Positions 18,899 through 27,347 of a DNA stretch of 32,850 nt are shown here, piece by piece; position 1 is the first letter of the stretch; each line of letters begins with the position of its first letter. The translations under genes were made by a program, and so were the position numbers. The notes under the pieces are model-generated. The model worked only from the letters and a program-made list of their open reading frames with translations. It was not told the DNA's origin and ran no database searches. The stretch is from Alphaproteobacteria bacterium (GTDB lineage: Bacteria > Pseudomonadota > Alphaproteobacteria > UBA9219 > RGZA01): the NCBI GenBank assembly GCA_010031785.1, contig RGZA01000008.1:1-32850 (forward strand). Reading direction: 5' to 3'.

Positions 18899-20187
18899 CT
18901 CTCGAATGGATCTTTCATCAGAATGGTATCTTCGCGCTCCGGGCTCGTGGAAAGGATCGTAACAGGTGCGCCCGTCAGTTCTTCGATGCGGCGTACATAT
19001 TTAATTGCCTGTGCTGGCAACTGTGCCCAGCTACGTGCGCCGCCGGTTGTACCTTGCCATCCTTCAATCGTTTCATAGATGGGTTCAATTTTTGCCTGCG
19101 CAAACTGATCAGCAGGCAGATAATCGAAACGATCATTGCCGATTTTATAGCCAGTGCAGATTTTGAGCTCCGGCAAGCCATCGAGTACATCGATTTTTGT
19201 TAAGGTCAGCCCATCAATACCGCCAAACTTAACCGCCTGACGCATCATCACGCTGTCATACCATCCTACGCGACGCTTGCGCCCGGTGACGGTGCCAAAT
19301 TCACGGCCACGCTCACCAATTTTTTCGCCAATCTCGCTGAATTCTTCGGTTGGGAATGGGCCCGAACCCACGCGCGTTGTGTAAGCCTTACAAATACCAA
19401 GCACCATGCCAATCGCCTTGGGGCCAATACCGCTACCGGTGGATGCTTGTGCAGCAACAGTATTCGATGAGGTAACATAAGGATAGGTTCCAAAATCCAC
19501 ATCAAGCATAATGCCTTGTGCGCCTTCAAACAAAATGCGTTTGCCATTGCGGTTCGCTTCATCAAGCACGCGCCACACAGGAGCAGCATGCGAAAGCAAA
19601 CGCGGCGCCATCTGCATCAGTTCGCCATAGAGCTGATCAACGCTGACTGTTTCTGCACCATATCCTTTAAGCAATAGATTATGGTGTTCCAGCAATTCAC
19701 CAAGCTTGGTTTTAAGATGTTCAGGATGCTGTAAATCACACACACGTATGGCCCGGCGGCCAACCTTGTCTTCATAGGCAGGGCCAATGCCACGGCCTGT
19801 TGTACCAATTTTTGCATTGCCCTTGGATGCTTCGCGCGCGCGATCAAGCATGCCATGCACCGGCAAAATCAGCGCAGCATTTTCAGCAAGCAATAAATTT
19901 TGCGGTGTAATTTTTACGCCCTTTTCAGCAATCGCATCCATTTCTTTAAGCAACGCTGCAGGATCAACTACAACGCCATTGCCGATAATCGAAAGCTTGC
20001 CACCGCGCACAACACCGGATGGCAGCAAACTCAATTTATACACAACGCCATCAATCACCAGCGTATGGCCAGCATTATGTCCGCCCTGAAAACGCACCAC
20101 CACATCGGCTCTGCTTGAAAGCCAATCAACGACTTTTCCTTTACCTTCATCACCCCATTGGGCGCCGACGACGGCTACGTTAGGCAT
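18895..20187 (-). CDS. purA: Adenylosuccinate synthetase
   Basis: Joins IMP and aspartate using GTP, the first committed step to AMP. The 430-residue protein has the P-loop-like GDEGKGK (12-18) with catalytic D13, the GHNAGHT motif with the catalytic His, [14 protein letters not shown], and the nucleotide block [23 protein letters not shown]. Length matches the family (about 430). An AAGGA ribosome site precedes ATG 20187. The last codons and the TAG stop sit at the edge of the CTAG palindromic element, so the stop codon lies inside the repeat. It follows hisZ by 94 bases on the same strand. Confidence 0.97.
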   Translation of the reverse strand: MPNVAVVGAQWGDEGKGKVVDWLSSRADVVVRFQGGHNAGHTLVIDGVVYKLSLLPSGVVRGGKLSIIGNGVVVDPAALLKEMDAIAEKGVKITPQNLLLAENAALILPVHGMLDRAREASKGNAKIGTTGRGIGPAYEDKVGRRAIRVCDLQHPEHLKTKLGELLEHHNLLLKGYGAETVSVDQLYGELMQMAPRLLSHAAPVWRVLDEANRNGKRILFEGAQGIMLDVDFGTYPYVTSSNTVAAQASTGSGIGPKAIGMVLGICKAYTTRVGSGPFPTEEFSEIGEKIGERGREFGTVTGRKRRVGWYDSVMMRQAVKFGGIDGLTLTKIDVLDGLPELKICTGYKIGNDRFDYLPADQFAQAKIEPIYETIEGWQGTTGGARSWAQLPAQAIKYVRRIEELTGAPVTILSTSPEREDTILMKDPFES

Positions 20188-20252
20188 TTTATTTTCCTTA
20201 ATTAATCAGGTGGGCCTTTTATCGGGCGTAATAAACCAAGACTCCGCGCAAA

Positions 20253-20281
20253 GAACAAGCAAATATCAAAAAAGCTTGTTC
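20253..20281 (-). terminator. Hairpin after hisZ, weak terminator candidate
   Basis: GAACAAGC (20253-20260) and GCTTGTTC (20274-20281) form a perfect 8-bp stem with a 13-base loop, starting one base past the hisZ stop. On the minus strand only a short T-run (TTT) follows, so termination would be weak. It may partly separate hisZ from purA. Confidence 0.4.
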
Positions 20282-21412
20282 CTATACCGCTTTTGCCTTG
20301 CCATTTTCCAAAACTGCCTGACATTGCTGGCGTTTTGCCTCTGTGGTCAGATCATTGCTGCGCTTTAAACAACGCAAGACGACATAGCCTTCTTTAACCA
20401 GTGCATCGCATTGCGCAGCGCTTGTTTCAAACGCAACCAGAATGCTGGGGCGCGGCTTTGTGGGCGGCAATACCGGCATGAGGCTTTCTGCATAAAAGGT
20501 GAAACCGGTTGCAGGCTCCTGACTTGCTGTGCGGTAACGTCCGCCACGGCCCAGTTCTTTACGGGTGCTTTTTGAAAAAATCGCAAAGCTTAATCCGGTC
20601 TGATATTCAAAGCCGCGATATTCCACCAGATCAACAGTGATGTGTTCGATCATGTCGGCTGGCAGCAATTCCAGAACGCGGATCAAACGTGTACGATCCA
20701 GCGCAGCCTTTTGCGGCAGATCCATGGTCGTTAATGCCTTCACCGCTTTGCGTGCATCACCGCTTGCGCGCAACAAGGCAAGTGCAAGCCCGCATAATTT
20801 TTCTAGGCCCGCTGTTTTAGAAAGCGCCTGCACCAGCGCCTCATCCTTGCGGTCGAGCGCATGATGCAGTTCACTGCGCGCAAGGGGCAAAATTTCAAAT
20901 GCATCACATAAACTCGGCACAAGTGTTGGCAAGGTGATATCAACGCTAACATCCTTGATGCCTGTTTGTGAAAGGCTCTGCACTGCAAGCATCATCACTT
21001 CGGCATCGGCTTCAGCATCAAGGCTGCCGATCAGCTCGGCGCCAACCTGCGTCATTTGCCGCGCGGGATTTTGCTCATGCGCAGAAAGGCGCACAATCGG
21101 CCCGGCATAGGAAAGACGCAGAGGGCGCGGCGAAGATAATAAGCGCGTTGCGGCAATGCGCCCGATCTGCAACGTATGATCACTGCGGCAGGCAAGCATG
21201 CGCTGCGCTGCTGGGTCCATCACGCGGAAGGTGGTGCGGTTTAATGCCGCGCCAGGCCCTGATAACAGGGTCTCTTCAAATTCCATCATGGGCGGGCTTA
21301 CGCGGCCATAACCTTGCTCTGCAAAACGGGATAGCAATGTCTCTATTGCTGCAGCTTCCCTTTGAGCATCAGGCGTAAGAACATCATAAAAACCGGCGGG
21401 AAGAAGATTCAT
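20282..21412 (-). CDS. hisZ: ATP phosphoribosyltransferase regulatory subunit HisZ
   Basis: A 376-residue class II aminoacyl-tRNA-synthetase paralogue related to HisRS. It forms a complex with short-form HisG and makes it active and feedback-sensitive in histidine synthesis. The N-terminal LPAGFYDVLTPDAQREAAAIETLLSRFAEQGYGRVSPPMMEFEE and RSDHTLQIGRIA match HisZ. The central part has VEYRGFEYQTGLSFAIF and ELGRGGRYR. Unlike HisRS there is no full C-terminal anticodon-binding domain; the protein ends with a short tail. Its start ATG (21412) lies six bases from the CTAG palindrome and has no ribosome site. Its partner HisG is not in the window. Confidence 0.92.
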   Translation of the reverse strand: MNLLPAGFYDVLTPDAQREAAAIETLLSRFAEQGYGRVSPPMMEFEETLLSGPGAALNRTTFRVMDPAAQRMLACRSDHTLQIGRIAATRLLSSPRPLRLSYAGPIVRLSAHEQNPARQMTQVGAELIGSLDAEADAEVMMLAVQSLSQTGIKDVSVDITLPTLVPSLCDAFEILPLARSELHHALDRKDEALVQALSKTAGLEKLCGLALALLRASGDARKAVKALTTMDLPQKAALDRTRLIRVLELLPADMIEHITVDLVEYRGFEYQTGLSFAIFSKSTRKELGRGGRYRTASQEPATGFTFYAESLMPVLPPTKPRPSILVAFETSAAQCDALVKEGYVVLRCLKRSNDLTTEAKRQQCQAVLENGKAKAV

Positions 21413-21417
21413 TTGAA

Positions 21418-21505
21418 AGGGACTAGGGGCTAGAGGCTAGGGACTAGTATTTTTATCGAATATCTTTATCTTCTGCTAGTCCCTAATCTCTAGCCCCTAG
21501 TCCCT
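21418..21505. repeat. CTAG-heptad palindromic element, copy 2
   Basis: Two 30-base arms, 21418-21447 and 21476-21505, are inverted repeats matching at 28 of 30 positions, around a 28-base AT-rich centre. CTAG recurs every seven bases at 21423, 21430, 21437 and 21444 on the left. On the right it occurs at 21476, 21490 and 21497, with CTAA at 21483. The element spans nearly all of the 94-bp divergent space between hisZ and hemB and ends one base before the hemB ATG. As RNA it would fold into a long stable hairpin in either leader. Confidence 0.92.
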
Positions 21506-21506
21506 C

Positions 21507-22487
21507 ATGTTTCCTAATATCCGCCTGCGCCGTACCCGCCAAACAGCATGGTTGCGCAATCTTGTCGCTGAAAACGCTGTATCCGTGAATGATCTAATCT
21601 GGACCGGGTTTGTCGTGGAAGGCCAGCGCGTGCGAGAGCCTATTCCATCCATGCCCGATGTTGCGCGTCTTTCGATTGATGAGCTGGTTGCAGAAGCCCA
21701 AGAGCTCAAAAACCTTGGCATTAACGCAATGGCGATTTTCCCAGCACTGGATAGCAGTTTAAAAAATGCCAAGGGCAGCGAAGCAACAAACCAAGATGGA
21801 TTAATTTGCCGCGCCGTTACTGCGGTGAAAAAAGCCGTGCCTGATATGGGTATTATTTGTGATGTTGCGCTTGATCCCTTTACCGATCATGCACATGACG
21901 GATTATTGGTGGATGGAAAAATTCTCAATGATGAAACCGTTGCAGTGTTATGCGAGCAAGCCATTGTACAGGCGCGCGCGGGCTGCGATATCATAGCGCC
22001 AAGCGATATGATGGATGGCCGCGTGGGCGCAATCCGTACTGCGCTGGATAAGGCCGGGTTTCAGAACACGCTTATTCTTTCCTATGCCGCCAAATATGCA
22101 TCGGGTTTTTATGGGCCGTTCCGCGATGCGCTAAATAATCGTGGCAGCTTAAAAGGCGATAAAAAAACCTATCAGATGGACCCTGCCAACAGCGATGAGG
22201 CCTTGCGCGAAGTAGCGATGGATATTGATGAAGGCGCAGATATGGTCATGGTAAAGCCGGGCATGCCTTACCTTGATATTGTAGCGCGCGTGAAGACCAC
22301 ATTTAACGTGCCGACCTTTGTCTATCAGGTGAGTGGCGAATATGCGATGTGGAAAGCAGCATCCGCCAATGGCTGGATTGATGGCGAACGCATTTTGATG
22401 GAAAGCATGCTGTGCTTTAAACGCGCAGGCGCGGATGCGATTCTGACCTATGCGGCCAAGGATGTTGCGAAGTTGCTCAGGAAATAA
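21507..22487 (+). CDS. hemB: Delta-aminolevulinic acid dehydratase (porphobilinogen synthase)
   Basis: Condenses two 5-aminolevulinates to porphobilinogen in haem synthesis. The 326-residue protein has the two Schiff-base lysines K196 (LSYAAKYASGFYGPF) and K250 (MVMVKPGMPYLD). The metal loop reads CDVALDPFTDHAHDG (118-132) with aspartates where zinc-type enzymes have cysteines, so this is the Mg/monovalent-cation type. The N-terminus MFPNIRLRRTRQ fits the family. An in-frame TAG at 21498, inside the CTAG element, rules out an earlier start, so ATG 21507 is the first possible. No Shine-Dalgarno sequence precedes it. The stop directly abuts the convergent PIG-L gene. Confidence 0.96.
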   Translation: MFPNIRLRRTRQTAWLRNLVAENAVSVNDLIWTGFVVEGQRVREPIPSMPDVARLSIDELVAEAQELKNLGINAMAIFPALDSSLKNAKGSEATNQDGLICRAVTAVKKAVPDMGIICDVALDPFTDHAHDGLLVDGKILNDETVAVLCEQAIVQARAGCDIIAPSDMMDGRVGAIRTALDKAGFQNTLILSYAAKYASGFYGPFRDALNNRGSLKGDKKTYQMDPANSDEALREVAMDIDEGADMVMVKPGMPYLDIVARVKTTFNVPTFVYQVSGEYAMWKAASANGWIDGERILMESMLCFKRAGADAILTYAAKDVAKLLRK

Positions 22488-23267
22488 TTATTCGCGCTTG
22501 CCCAGAAATTCCATGATCGCCTTGCTCACCATTTCAGCCTTGGTGAAATCAACGCGCGGATGGCGAAAGGGCACCCATTGGAAGCGCTCATACCATAGCT
22601 TGCCCTCATGCGGGCGCTTTGAATAATCATACTGCGCTAACGGGCGGAAACTTTCATAGCGCACATCCATATCGACGAGATTTTTTTGCTCTGATTTATA
22701 GAGCGCAAAAGCCGCGCGTTTCATTTTTTTCTCATCATCAGTTAAATCGAGAATAATCTCATTACCTTTGATGGCTAAAAACGCGTTGGGATGCGGAATA
22801 CCATGGGCAAAATGATATTCAGCCATTTCAAACACTGGCACATGCTTAATCGTACTGGCGAGCGCATTTAAGCCATCATGATCGGGATTGCCACCTTCAT
22901 AGGCAGGTACCCAGATGCAATCGGGCGCACATTGTTGCATCGCCTGCATCACTTCGCCATACACGGTTTGCAAATCAGGCCAGATTTCCCGCGCGCTGCG
23001 CTGCACATTTCCGCCAACAACCATGATGCCAAGGAATTCGGCGACCTGTGCAAATTCGGCCATGCGGCGATCAACATCATGTTGATAATTTCCGCGCTGC
23101 CACCACCACATGGTTTTTCTGGACAGGCACCCATGCGATAAATAAGTGGCAAACACCCGCGCGCCCTGACCGCGCGCACGCGCGATCGCCGCAGCGCAGC
23201 CCACCACTTCATCATCAGGATGCGGAATAAGAATGAGGATGCGTTTGCCATACATTGTTTCTGCCAT
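22488..23267 (-). CDS. PIG-L family (GlcNAc) deacetylase
   Basis: A 259-residue zinc-dependent deacetylase of the PIG-L/LmbE family, which removes acetyl groups from N-acetylglucosaminyl compounds. The metal motif PHPDDEVVG lies near residue 17 and the downstream metal His in GGNPDHDGLNAL. No signal peptide is present, so the substrate is cytoplasmic. The start ATG (23267) overlaps the stop of the preceding glycosyltransferase gene by one base (TAATG), with AGGGG upstream; a longer form to 23288 would overlap that gene further. This tight coupling implies that both enzymes act on the same glycan or glycoside. The 3' end abuts hemB. Confidence 0.88.
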   Translation of the reverse strand: MAETMYGKRILILIPHPDDEVVGCAAAIARARGQGARVFATYLSHGCLSRKTMWWWQRGNYQHDVDRRMAEFAQVAEFLGIMVVGGNVQRSAREIWPDLQTVYGEVMQAMQQCAPDCIWVPAYEGGNPDHDGLNALASTIKHVPVFEMAEYHFAHGIPHPNAFLAIKGNEIILDLTDDEKKMKRAAFALYKSEQKNLVDMDVRYESFRPLAQYDYSKRPHEGKLWYERFQWVPFRHPRVDFTKAEMVSKAIMEFLGKRE

Positions 23268-24517
23268 TATCTGCGCGCCCCTTGCCATACGGGAACAAGA
23301 TCTTCAACCAGCGCCTGTTTCCAGCTTGGGAATTTCTCAGCTGCAAGTTGCAACGCGCTATCACGCAATGTTCTATCATTACGCAATAAATAAGCACGTT
23401 TAAGCGCATCCGCCCATGCATCGCTGCTATTTTCCATAACCAACTCGCCCGCATGCTTATCGCCGATAAAACGGCCCACGCCGCTCTGCGCTGCGGCAAT
23501 GACAGGTAGGCCACAAGCCAATGCTTCGGCTGCAACCATGCTCCATGTTTCCACATGCGATGGCAATGCCATGAAATCCGCACTCGCATATATTTCAGCG
23601 AGCGCACCGGGCTGTAAGAAACCCACACATGCGGCATGATGGTTAAGCCGTTTTTCAATAACACTTGCAGCGGGGCCAACACCGGCAGCGATTAAAAACA
23701 CCGGCAAGCCTTCGCGGATGACTTTTTCAAGCGCATCAATCAGCACATAAATATTTTTGCCTTCATCAAGACGTCCAACAAAAATAAGCGCCAACACATC
23801 CGCAGGAATTGAAAAACGCTGATTGAGTTTTTCACGTGCACCAATACTTGCCTTAAATACCTCGCGATCAATACCAAGCCGCAAGTGCACAAGCCTATCT
23901 GCCATTACATTTTGTGCAGCAACCCTGCGATCTTCCTCGCGCGAGGTAAGCACCTTAACGCATAAACGCTGATGTTTCTCAAGCTTTGCGCGCATATCGG
24001 CCGCGACCTGCTGGGGAATTTGCAACGCATCAATAAGCACCGGTTTTAAAAACCCAAATTTCTGTTCAAGCATGCTGCGCGTAAAAAGCTCGCTATACGC
24101 CACGCTATCGGTGTGCACGGAATGAACTAAAGGAATGTTATGCTGAGCAGCAATGCGCTCAGCTGTTTTGGCAAAGGCAAAAAACGCATCGGTGGTGTGA
24201 ATGACATCAGCCTTGATAAGATGCTGCGCAAGACCGGGATGAAAACTTGCCATATCGGTATGATCCGGCACATGGCCAAGAAACGGGATACGCCGCGTAC
24301 TGAACACCGGCTTGTGAATTTCATAGGCAACATTGCTGGTCAATTGCTTGCGCTGCTCAGTCTTCCCCGAAAAATGCACGGTCAGATTGACATCTTCATT
24401 ACCAATTGCCGCCTTGGCAAAACGTTCCCAGCATTTCACATGGCCACCCGCTTGCGCGGACCATTCAAGATCGACGAGCACATGTACATTGACGGGCAAT
24501 TGCGACATTTTAAGCAT
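23267..24517 (-). CDS. Glycosyltransferase family 4 (GT-B fold)
   Basis: A retaining GT-B glycosyltransferase of about 416 residues. The C-terminal half has LALIFVGRLDEGKNIYVLIDAL, GFLQPGALAEIYASADFMALPS and the E-x7-E nucleotide-sugar motif in ETWSMVAAEALACGLPVIA. The N-terminal half has a glycine-rich acceptor/sugar loop SAQAGGHVKCW. No transmembrane segment is visible, so it works in the cytoplasm or at the inner membrane surface. The start is unclear. ATG 24517 was chosen; a TTG at 24532 and ATG 24508 are alternatives, and none has a clear ribosome site. It is translationally coupled to the PIG-L deacetylase. The sugar transferred cannot be predicted. Confidence 0.85.
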   Translation of the reverse strand: MLKMSQLPVNVHVLVDLEWSAQAGGHVKCWERFAKAAIGNEDVNLTVHFSGKTEQRKQLTSNVAYEIHKPVFSTRRIPFLGHVPDHTDMASFHPGLAQHLIKADVIHTTDAFFAFAKTAERIAAQHNIPLVHSVHTDSVAYSELFTRSMLEQKFGFLKPVLIDALQIPQQVAADMRAKLEKHQRLCVKVLTSREEDRRVAAQNVMADRLVHLRLGIDREVFKASIGAREKLNQRFSIPADVLALIFVGRLDEGKNIYVLIDALEKVIREGLPVFLIAAGVGPAASVIEKRLNHHAACVGFLQPGALAEIYASADFMALPSHVETWSMVAAEALACGLPVIAAAQSGVGRFIGDKHAGELVMENSSDAWADALKRAYLLRNDRTLRDSALQLAAEKFPSWKQALVEDLVPVWQGARR

Positions 24518-24560
24518 GATTGTTAATGACAATTGTTGGAAGGGAAGACAATATCAATTT

Positions 24561-25865
24561 ATGCAACGCATTCCATCTTCTTTATTATTGCTTATATCGC
24601 TGGGGCTGTTCGCTTTGCCGCTTCATGCGGCTGAGCCATCGCTGGTAGATAGACTTTTGAACATGCTGGGCAATAAAAACCTACCGCGTATTGATATTCA
24701 ACCACCTGCTGCACCTGCCGCACCACCCCTGCCTGCCAAACCACCGCTTGATCCGGCAAAGCTTGAAATCGGGCAAAGCTTTTTGCCAATTTATTCGTTT
24801 GATCGCAGCGATGAGGATGATCTGGCACCCGTGCTGCCCTTTTTTAGTACCGCGCCGATCAACCAGCTGCATAAAGGTATTCAGACGCTGGTGGTTTTTA
24901 TTCACGATCAGGGCCGTGAAGCTGCCAAGGCGTTTGCCTTTGCACGCAGCGCGCAGGATGAAGCAAGTGCGCGTCATCCCGAATGGAATGCTGATGCGAG
25001 TTTTATTTTTGCACCCCAATTTTTAAATAACGAAGATATCGAAGCGCATGCAAAAACCTGGCCCGATGGCGGCGCAGCCTTGTTGCGCTGGGTCAATAAT
25101 GGCTGGATGTTTGGCGCAGAGAGCATCACGCCGGATAAAAAAGGTATCTGGCAGGCCAAAACCGGCATCAGCAGTTTTACCGCGCTTGATTTTGCATTGC
25201 TCGCACTAGCGCGGCCTATGATATTTCCTGATTTACAGAAAGTGGTGATTGCCGGCACATCGGGCGGTGCTGATTTTGTGCAGCGCTATGCCGCGCTTGG
25301 TATTGCGCCATCGGTTCTGAATGATGAAGGCATTGAAATACGCTTTGTGCTCTCGCAGACCAACAGTTTTTTATATCTTGATCATCATCGTTTTGTTCCC
25401 CAGCGCAATGATCCCATTGCTGCAAAAATTGAAAACAGTGCATTCATGCCTGCGCGCACTGATGCATGCAAAACCATCAATAGTTACCCGTTTGGCCTTG
25501 ATAATATGCCGCCCTATGGCCGCAAAAATGCGATTAATGAGGTGCGGCTTAATTACAGCAGCAAGCGCATTATTTATCTTGCGGGTGCTGGAGCAACCTT
25601 GCCCATTCATGAAACAACACCGGATGCCTGCGCACTTAATGCACAAGGCACCACGATCAAACAGCGTAGCGATATTTTCTTTGCCAGCCTTAAACGGCTT
25701 TATGGCGAAGAGGCAGAGCGTATGCAAAAGCTCTATCTTATCGAAGGCATCAATGAAGATGGCTTAAGCCTATGGCGCAGTGCCTGTGGTAACGCTGCGC
25801 TGTTTGGTGATGGTGCCTGCAATGCCCGCGATATTGGCGGCAAGGCCATGCAAATTATAAAGTAG
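24561..25865 (+). CDS. Secreted alpha/beta-hydrolase-like protein
   Basis: A 434-residue exported protein. Residues 1-24 form a signal peptide (SLLLLISLGLFALPLHAAEP), and a proline/alanine-rich linker runs from about 47 to 64. The remainder resembles an alpha/beta hydrolase. TLVVFIHDQGREA is the oxyanion-region strand. The nucleophile elbow is VVIAGTSGGADFV with Ser234, and a catalytic His may lie in the IRFVLSQTNSFLYLDHHRF region or near the C-terminus. The closest family is not certain. ATG 24561 gives the signal peptide. A frame extending to 24333 would overlap the divergent glycosyltransferase and is rejected. A GGAAGGGAAGA stretch lies somewhat far upstream of the ATG. Substrate unknown. 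Confidence 0.8.
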   Translation: MQRIPSSLLLLISLGLFALPLHAAEPSLVDRLLNMLGNKNLPRIDIQPPAAPAAPPLPAKPPLDPAKLEIGQSFLPIYSFDRSDEDDLAPVLPFFSTAPINQLHKGIQTLVVFIHDQGREAAKAFAFARSAQDEASARHPEWNADASFIFAPQFLNNEDIEAHAKTWPDGGAALLRWVNNGWMFGAESITPDKKGIWQAKTGISSFTALDFALLALARPMIFPDLQKVVIAGTSGGADFVQRYAALGIAPSVLNDEGIEIRFVLSQTNSFLYLDHHRFVPQRNDPIAAKIENSAFMPARTDACKTINSYPFGLDNMPPYGRKNAINEVRLNYSSKRIIYLAGAGATLPIHETTPDACALNAQGTTIKQRSDIFFASLKRLYGEEAERMQKLYLIEGINEDGLSLWRSACGNAALFGDGACNARDIGGKAMQIIK

Positions 25866-25881
25866 GCAGATCATCAAATAA

Positions 25882-26772
25882 TTACGCTAAAAAATCGCTG
25901 ACAGTTTTTATCTGCTCATCATCCATCAATGCAGGCACATGGCCGCAATCAGCAAAGGTTACAAGTTTTGCTTTTGGCCCACGCTGCGTCATTTCCTGGG
26001 CAATTTCTTTTGACAACACATCGGACTTTGCGCCGCGCAACAGTAAGGTAGGGCACGTCACCGCATCATAAAGCGGCCAGACATTCACATCTTCTTTGAC
26101 ATCAGCAAAGGCTTTGGCAATGCGCGGATCATAATGCAGCGTAAAGCCGCCTTCGGGTTTTGCACGCACAGTTTTTTCGGCAAAGAAGCGCCAAGCCTTA
26201 TCGCTCTTGATATTAAAATCAGCGTAAATGGCGCGGCAATGCCGCTCGGCTTCCTCAATCGTATTAAAATTCACAACGCGGCTTGCATAAAAAGCGATGC
26301 GCTGAATAGCGATAAGCGGCAGGAACGGTCCGATATCATTAAGGACCAGTTTACGGATTAAAGCAGGGCCGGTTGCGCCATTTGGCGCAGAGGCATCGCG
26401 TCTATCTAATGAGGCAATCCACATACCAATCAGGCCACCCATACTGGTGCCAAGCCAATCCACCTGTGAAAGCTTCAACTCATCCTTGATAATATGCAGG
26501 CAGTCAGCAACATAGTTGGGATAAATATATTGCTCGGCATCGCTGAGCCAATCGCTTTCGCCGCGCCCCGGCATGCTCAGACTATAAACATCACGCTTGG
26601 CTGATAGCGCCTGCGCGACATCCATAAAATCATACGCCATGCGCGTAAGGCCATGCACGCATATGACGGGCGGCAGGGACGAGTTGTGATCCTGAGTTGG
26701 CCATTTCAAAACATGTATACGATGGGGTGCAATCGCACCGGAACAGGTAATAAAGGACGATAGTGGCTGCAA
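25882..26772 (-). CDS. Alpha/beta hydrolase
   Basis: A 296-residue cytoplasmic alpha/beta hydrolase. It has PVICVHGLTRMAYDF (oxyanion-loop HG), the nucleophile elbow WLGTSMGGLIGM, an acidic residue in LLLRGAKSDVLS and the catalytic His in FADCGHVPALM, giving a complete Ser-Asp-His triad. The family includes esterases, lactonases and haloalkane dehalogenase-like enzymes, so the substrate cannot be named. The start is a TTG codon at 26772. A GGAGA ribosome site lies nine bases upstream, and the N-terminal SSFITCSGAIAPHRIHVL fits the beta-strand start of the fold. Its stop is 16 bases from the convergent secreted hydrolase gene. Confidence 0.88.
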   Translation of the reverse strand: MQPLSSFITCSGAIAPHRIHVLKWPTQDHNSSLPPVICVHGLTRMAYDFMDVAQALSAKRDVYSLSMPGRGESDWLSDAEQYIYPNYVADCLHIIKDELKLSQVDWLGTSMGGLIGMWIASLDRRDASAPNGATGPALIRKLVLNDIGPFLPLIAIQRIAFYASRVVNFNTIEEAERHCRAIYADFNIKSDKAWRFFAEKTVRAKPEGGFTLHYDPRIAKAFADVKEDVNVWPLYDAVTCPTLLLRGAKSDVLSKEIAQEMTQRGPKAKLVTFADCGHVPALMDDEQIKTVSDFLA

Positions 26773-26845
26773 AAGAAAACGTCTCCAAAATGATAATCAA
26801 AAAGCAGCAATATATTGCACAGTAAATCGCGCTTTACCAAGCTGT

Positions 26846-26861
26846 TTAACACACTCTTAAC
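26846..26861 (+). promoter_or_regulatory. Perfect CtrA box (TTAA-N7-TTAAC)
   Basis: TTAA (26846-26849), seven bases, then TTAAC (26857-26861) match the CtrA consensus exactly. It lies in the 144-bp divergent spacer, 55 bases before ATG 26917 of the membrane-protein gene and 73 bases before the TTG start of the hydrolase. The position suits a CtrA site over a -35 region for the rightward operon; a role in the leftward gene is possible. Confidence 0.7.
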
Positions 26862-26916
26862 GCTGCGCGGTTATCGTGGCATAGCATAGGGCGCTTATTG
26901 TTTTAGGGAAACACAG

Positions 26917-27339
26917 ATGAAACGTAAATTCGGCGACATCTTTTTTGTTGTTTTCCCGCTGACTGCGATCCTGTTTGGCGCGCTCACCTATTTCCTGCTC
27001 AATTTTAAATCGCTTGGCCCGCATGGTATGATGATGGCGCTGGGCCTTGGCGTCATGTGCGGCATGGTGTTCGGAATTGGTGTTGGCTACTTTGTACGCT
27101 CACTTGAATATGCGTTTGATATTGATCCATCGGTTGATATTTCCACGCGTCTGCAACTCCTGCTCATTGGAATGGGCTACCGCATTGATAACCAGTTTCA
27201 AAAAATCATGACCTTTCAACCCACCGTGCGTGCAGGCATTTTTGCCGACCGCATCCGCATTGAAATGATGCCAGGGCATATCCGCATGGAAGGCCCGCAT
27301 TGGCATATTGAAAAAATCCGCGCCACGTTAGGCGTTTAA
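26917..27339 (+). CDS. Hypothetical membrane protein under a CtrA box
   Basis: A 140-residue protein with two hydrophobic helices (about 8-30 and 37-62) and a soluble C-terminal domain of about 75 residues. The domain contains YAFDIDPSVDISTRLQLLLIGMGYRID and ends MPGHIRMEGPHWHIEKIRATLGV. No family is recognised; the soluble part looks like a compact alpha/beta domain. An AGGGAAA ribosome site precedes ATG 26917. It is followed after eight bases by an EamA transporter gene, so the two form an operon. The perfect CtrA box upstream suggests cell-cycle control, and a role in the envelope or in transporter function is inferred only from location. Confidence 0.78.
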   Translation: MKRKFGDIFFVVFPLTAILFGALTYFLLNFKSLGPHGMMMALGLGVMCGMVFGIGVGYFVRSLEYAFDIDPSVDISTRLQLLLIGMGYRIDNQFQKIMTFQPTVRAGIFADRIRIEMMPGHIRMEGPHWHIEKIRATLGV

Positions 27340-27347
27340 GAACGACG

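Noticed and set aside
24333-24560. Upstream extension of the secreted hydrolase gene
   Set aside because: The extension lies antisense inside the glycosyltransferase gene, and using ATG 24561 gives a clean signal peptide.
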